A stretch of DNA of 8,590 nucleotides. Source: Oscillospiraceae bacterium. GTDB lineage: Bacteria > Bacillota > Clostridia > Oscillospirales > Oscillospiraceae. A program made the translations under genes and the position numbers. Positions 7,303 through 8,590 of the stretch are shown here, piece after piece. A model generated the notes under the pieces. That model was not told the origin of the DNA. It did no database searches and was given only the letters and a program-made list of their open reading frames with translations. Where the stretch lies: the NCBI GenBank assembly GCA_017405545.1, contig JAFRAF010000332.1, positions 1-8,590 on the forward strand. Reading direction: 5' to 3'. Within the stretch, counting starts at the first letter, position 1. Every line of letters begins with the position of its first letter.

Positions 7303-7336
7303 AAAGGAGCAGGCGGAAAACGCCTGCTCCTTTTTT
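7303..7336 (+). terminator. Rho-independent terminator between convergent genes
   Basis: A 10-bp GC-rich core stem (7306-7315 with 7321-7330), extendable by three A-T pairs, has a 5-nt loop (gaaaa) and six Ts at 7331-7336. It ends the plus-strand unit 30 bp after the FakA-linker-like gene. On the minus strand only three Ts follow the stem, so it would stop the opposing psuG transcript less well. Confidence 0.92.
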
Positions 7337-7378
7337 GTGAAGCTGTTATGGCAGCCGCCGCGGGGACAGGGGAGAGCC

Positions 7379-8173
7379 TCAGCTCTCTTCCGTGATCCCT
7401 TTCGCGAACCGTATGTTGTCTATGAATGACTCGAGCTGTATCTCTGAGGAGCGCCCGTCGGTGAGCCGGTCTATCTCCGCGTTCGCGGCGGGATGGAAGG
7501 CCTTGCCCTCGGTCTCCGCCGTTTTCGCGGCCAGCACGGCCTTGTCGAGTATGGACATGTCCGCAATCCGCAGACCCTCGTCTATGGGCCTGAGCATCAG
7601 AAGGCCGCCCTTTTTGAGCCTGTCGGCAATCGCCCGGGCGGAGCTGAAGGACTCCGCCGGGGCCTCCGTTCGGACATAGGCGCTTTTGAACACATAGCCC
7701 GTGCAGGCGGGCCCGGTGACGAGCACCCCGTGCTCCCTAAGCCAGCCCAGAGTGGCGGGGATGTCCAGCATGTCCTTGGGGGATGTGGATATCAATGCCA
7801 CCGGCAGCTCGGCCAGAGCGGGCAGGTCGGGACAAAGCTCCTCGCCCTGTATATCTCCTATGCCGCCCATGCCGCAGGTCACGGCCAGCTCTGCGCCCAT
7901 AAGCTTGCACGCGGCCATGGTACCGGAGGCGGTGAGGGCGCCGGACAGCTTATTGTCCAGGGCCTCCTGCAGGGTATAGCAGTCGATGCGTGTTACATCC
8001 TCGTGCCGTGCCCTGAAGGGCAGGTATTCGGCCATGCTGCCCACGACGATCCGGCCTTCGTCCACCCATGTCAGCAGCTTTTCGTCCCCGAAGGGCCAGG
8101 CGCGTTCCATAGCCTCTTCTGTGACGGAACGCAGGCCGTGGGTGAGCAGACAGGTCTCTGCCAGAAAGTTCAT
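7379..8173 (-). CDS. psuG: Pseudouridine-5'-phosphate glycosidase family protein (short, divergent)
   Basis: PsuG enzymes reversibly cleave the C-C glycosidic bond of pseudouridine 5'-phosphate to uracil and ribose 5-phosphate through a Schiff-base lysine, in the cytoplasm. The 264-aa product shows the family pattern throughout: ETCLLTHGL at residues 6-14 (family ESTVIAHG), SGALTASGTMAACKLMG (family GATTVAATM), CGMGGIGDIQGEE (family TGGIGGVHRGAE), then SPKDMLDIPATLGWLREHGV. Lys133 fits the Schiff-base lysine, Glu6 the N-terminal catalytic Glu, Asp116 the acidic residue and Asn253 the C-terminal Asn. It is some 40 residues shorter than usual, mainly at the N-terminus, and the match is loose, so a related C-glycoside substrate is possible. 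The ATG directly follows the TAA of the upstream binding-protein gene, with only a weak GGA ribosome site, implying translational coupling. No PsuK kinase is visible. Confidence 0.82.
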   Translation of the reverse strand: MNFLAETCLLTHGLRSVTEEAMERAWPFGDEKLLTWVDEGRIVVGSMAEYLPFRARHEDVTRIDCYTLQEALDNKLSGALTASGTMAACKLMGAELAVTCGMGGIGDIQGEELCPDLPALAELPVALISTSPKDMLDIPATLGWLREHGVLVTGPACTGYVFKSAYVRTEAPAESFSSARAIADRLKKGGLLMLRPIDEGLRIADMSILDKAVLAAKTAETEGKAFHPAANAEIDRLTDGRSSEIQLESFIDNIRFAKGITEES

Positions 8174-8590
8174 TTATTTCCAGTCGTCCATGTCGGCCAC
8201 ATTATCCACCGTGACAAGGGTCAGAGGCAGATAGATGGGGGAGTCGTACTCGGCGCCCTGGCACATGGCGATGGCCATGTTCAGCGCGGCCTCGGTGTAC
8301 TTGACGCTGGAGTAGGACATGGAGCCGGTCATGCTGCCGTCCTTGATGGCGGCTCTCGCGTCGTCGGTGAAGTCGACGCCGTATACCAGCACGCCCTCAA
8401 CGTTCTCGGCGGCCAGAGCCTCGACAGCGGCCAGAGCCATGACGTCATTGCAGGCGAAGATGCCCTTCAGATCAGGGTACTCGGTGATGAGATCCTTGGT
8501 GGTGTCAAAGGCGATGGTGGCGTCCCAGTCGCAGGGGGTGGAGGCTACGAGCTCAATGTTGTCGGCGGCCTCGAACACCTCGGTGGCGCC
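8174..8590 (-). CDS. Ribose-type (RbsB-like) ABC transporter substrate-binding protein, C-terminal part
   Basis: This is the last 138 codons of a periplasmic-binding-protein family (Peripla_BP_4, RbsB-like) extracytoplasmic sugar-binding lipoprotein; the N-terminal half lies past the window end and the frame is open to 8590. Family signatures are WDATIAFDTTKDLITEYPDLKGIFACNDVMALAAVEAL (wd-x-x-x-a, then the CND ligand-binding motif), VLVYGVDFTDDARAAIKDG (the GxD motif that contacts the sugar), and a C-terminal LVTVDNV strand. The position of the usual binding-site Gln in the 'TIAQ' segment of RbsB seems to be Ser here (GSMSYSS), hinting at a ligand other than plain ribose. It is directly upstream of, and abutting, the PsuG-family gene. 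Permease and ATPase genes are not in the window and are probably upstream on this strand. Confidence 0.9.
   Translation of the reverse strand, partial: GATEVFEAADNIELVASTPCDWDATIAFDTTKDLITEYPDLKGIFACNDVMALAAVEALAAENVEGVLVYGVDFTDDARAAIKDGSMTGSMSYSSVKYTEAALNMAIAMCQGAEYDSPIYLPLTLVTVDNVADMDDWK

Noticed and set aside
7372..7387. Small hairpin (gagagc/gctctc) across the PsuG stop codon as a terminator
   Set aside because: The stem is only 6 bp with a 4-nt loop and has no T tract on either strand.
7392..8234. Three plus-strand frames (95, 92 and 82 codons) across the PsuG region
   Set aside because: They are Ser/Ala/Pro-rich shadows opposite a well-supported PsuG-family gene and the binding-protein end.

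Overview
The window reads like the chromosome of an anaerobic, Gram-positive-type gut Clostridia (Oscillospirales/Lachnospirales-like). This is an inference from a moderately GC-rich, gene-dense sequence with strong AGGAGG-type ribosome sites, a BspA-like leucine-rich-repeat surface protein with a C-terminal S-layer-homology anchor, a copper-amine-oxidase-N 'stalk' protein and a ribose-type sugar-binding protein. No rRNA, tRNA, CRISPR array, insertion sequence or phage gene was seen.

Layout. (1) 3-4202, plus strand: a giant secreted LRR_5/Big_2/SLH protein, cut at its 5' end by the window edge and closed by a strong intrinsic terminator (4278-4327). (2) 4427-6536, plus strand: a tight two-gene unit, 16 bp apart. 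The first gene is a lipoprotein tyrosine/phosphoinositide-type phosphatase carrying an extra N-terminal beta domain that resembles the C-terminal domain of SAM-hydroxide adenosyltransferases. The second is a secreted protein with a copper-amine-oxidase N domain and an unrecognised C-terminal half. (3) 6602-7336, plus strand: a good extended -10 promoter, a 68-residue very basic protein, a 97-residue stand-alone version of the linker/middle domain of fatty acid kinase FakA, and a strong terminator. (4) 7379-8590, minus strand and convergent with block 3: a short, divergent pseudouridine-5'-phosphate glycosidase (PsuG family) directly abutting (TAA then ATG, no gap) the end of a ribose-type ABC transporter substrate-binding protein whose N-terminal half lies outside the window.

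How the genes fit together. Blocks 1 and 2 encode cell-surface or exported proteins: adhesion or wall binding, then an extracytoplasmic phosphatase with an exported partner. Block 4 looks like part of a nucleoside or sugar salvage operon, with uptake by an ABC importer followed by cytoplasmic C-C glycosidic bond cleavage of pseudouridine phosphate or a similar compound. Block 3 has no clear pathway. The FakA-like fragment keeps the His-x-His pair of the FakA linker domain, but the conserved Cys position appears to be Asp.

I see no defence system or obviously new mobile system. The best leads are the phosphatase domain fusion, the orphan FakA linker-domain protein with its basic neighbour, and the transporter-coupled PsuG variant.
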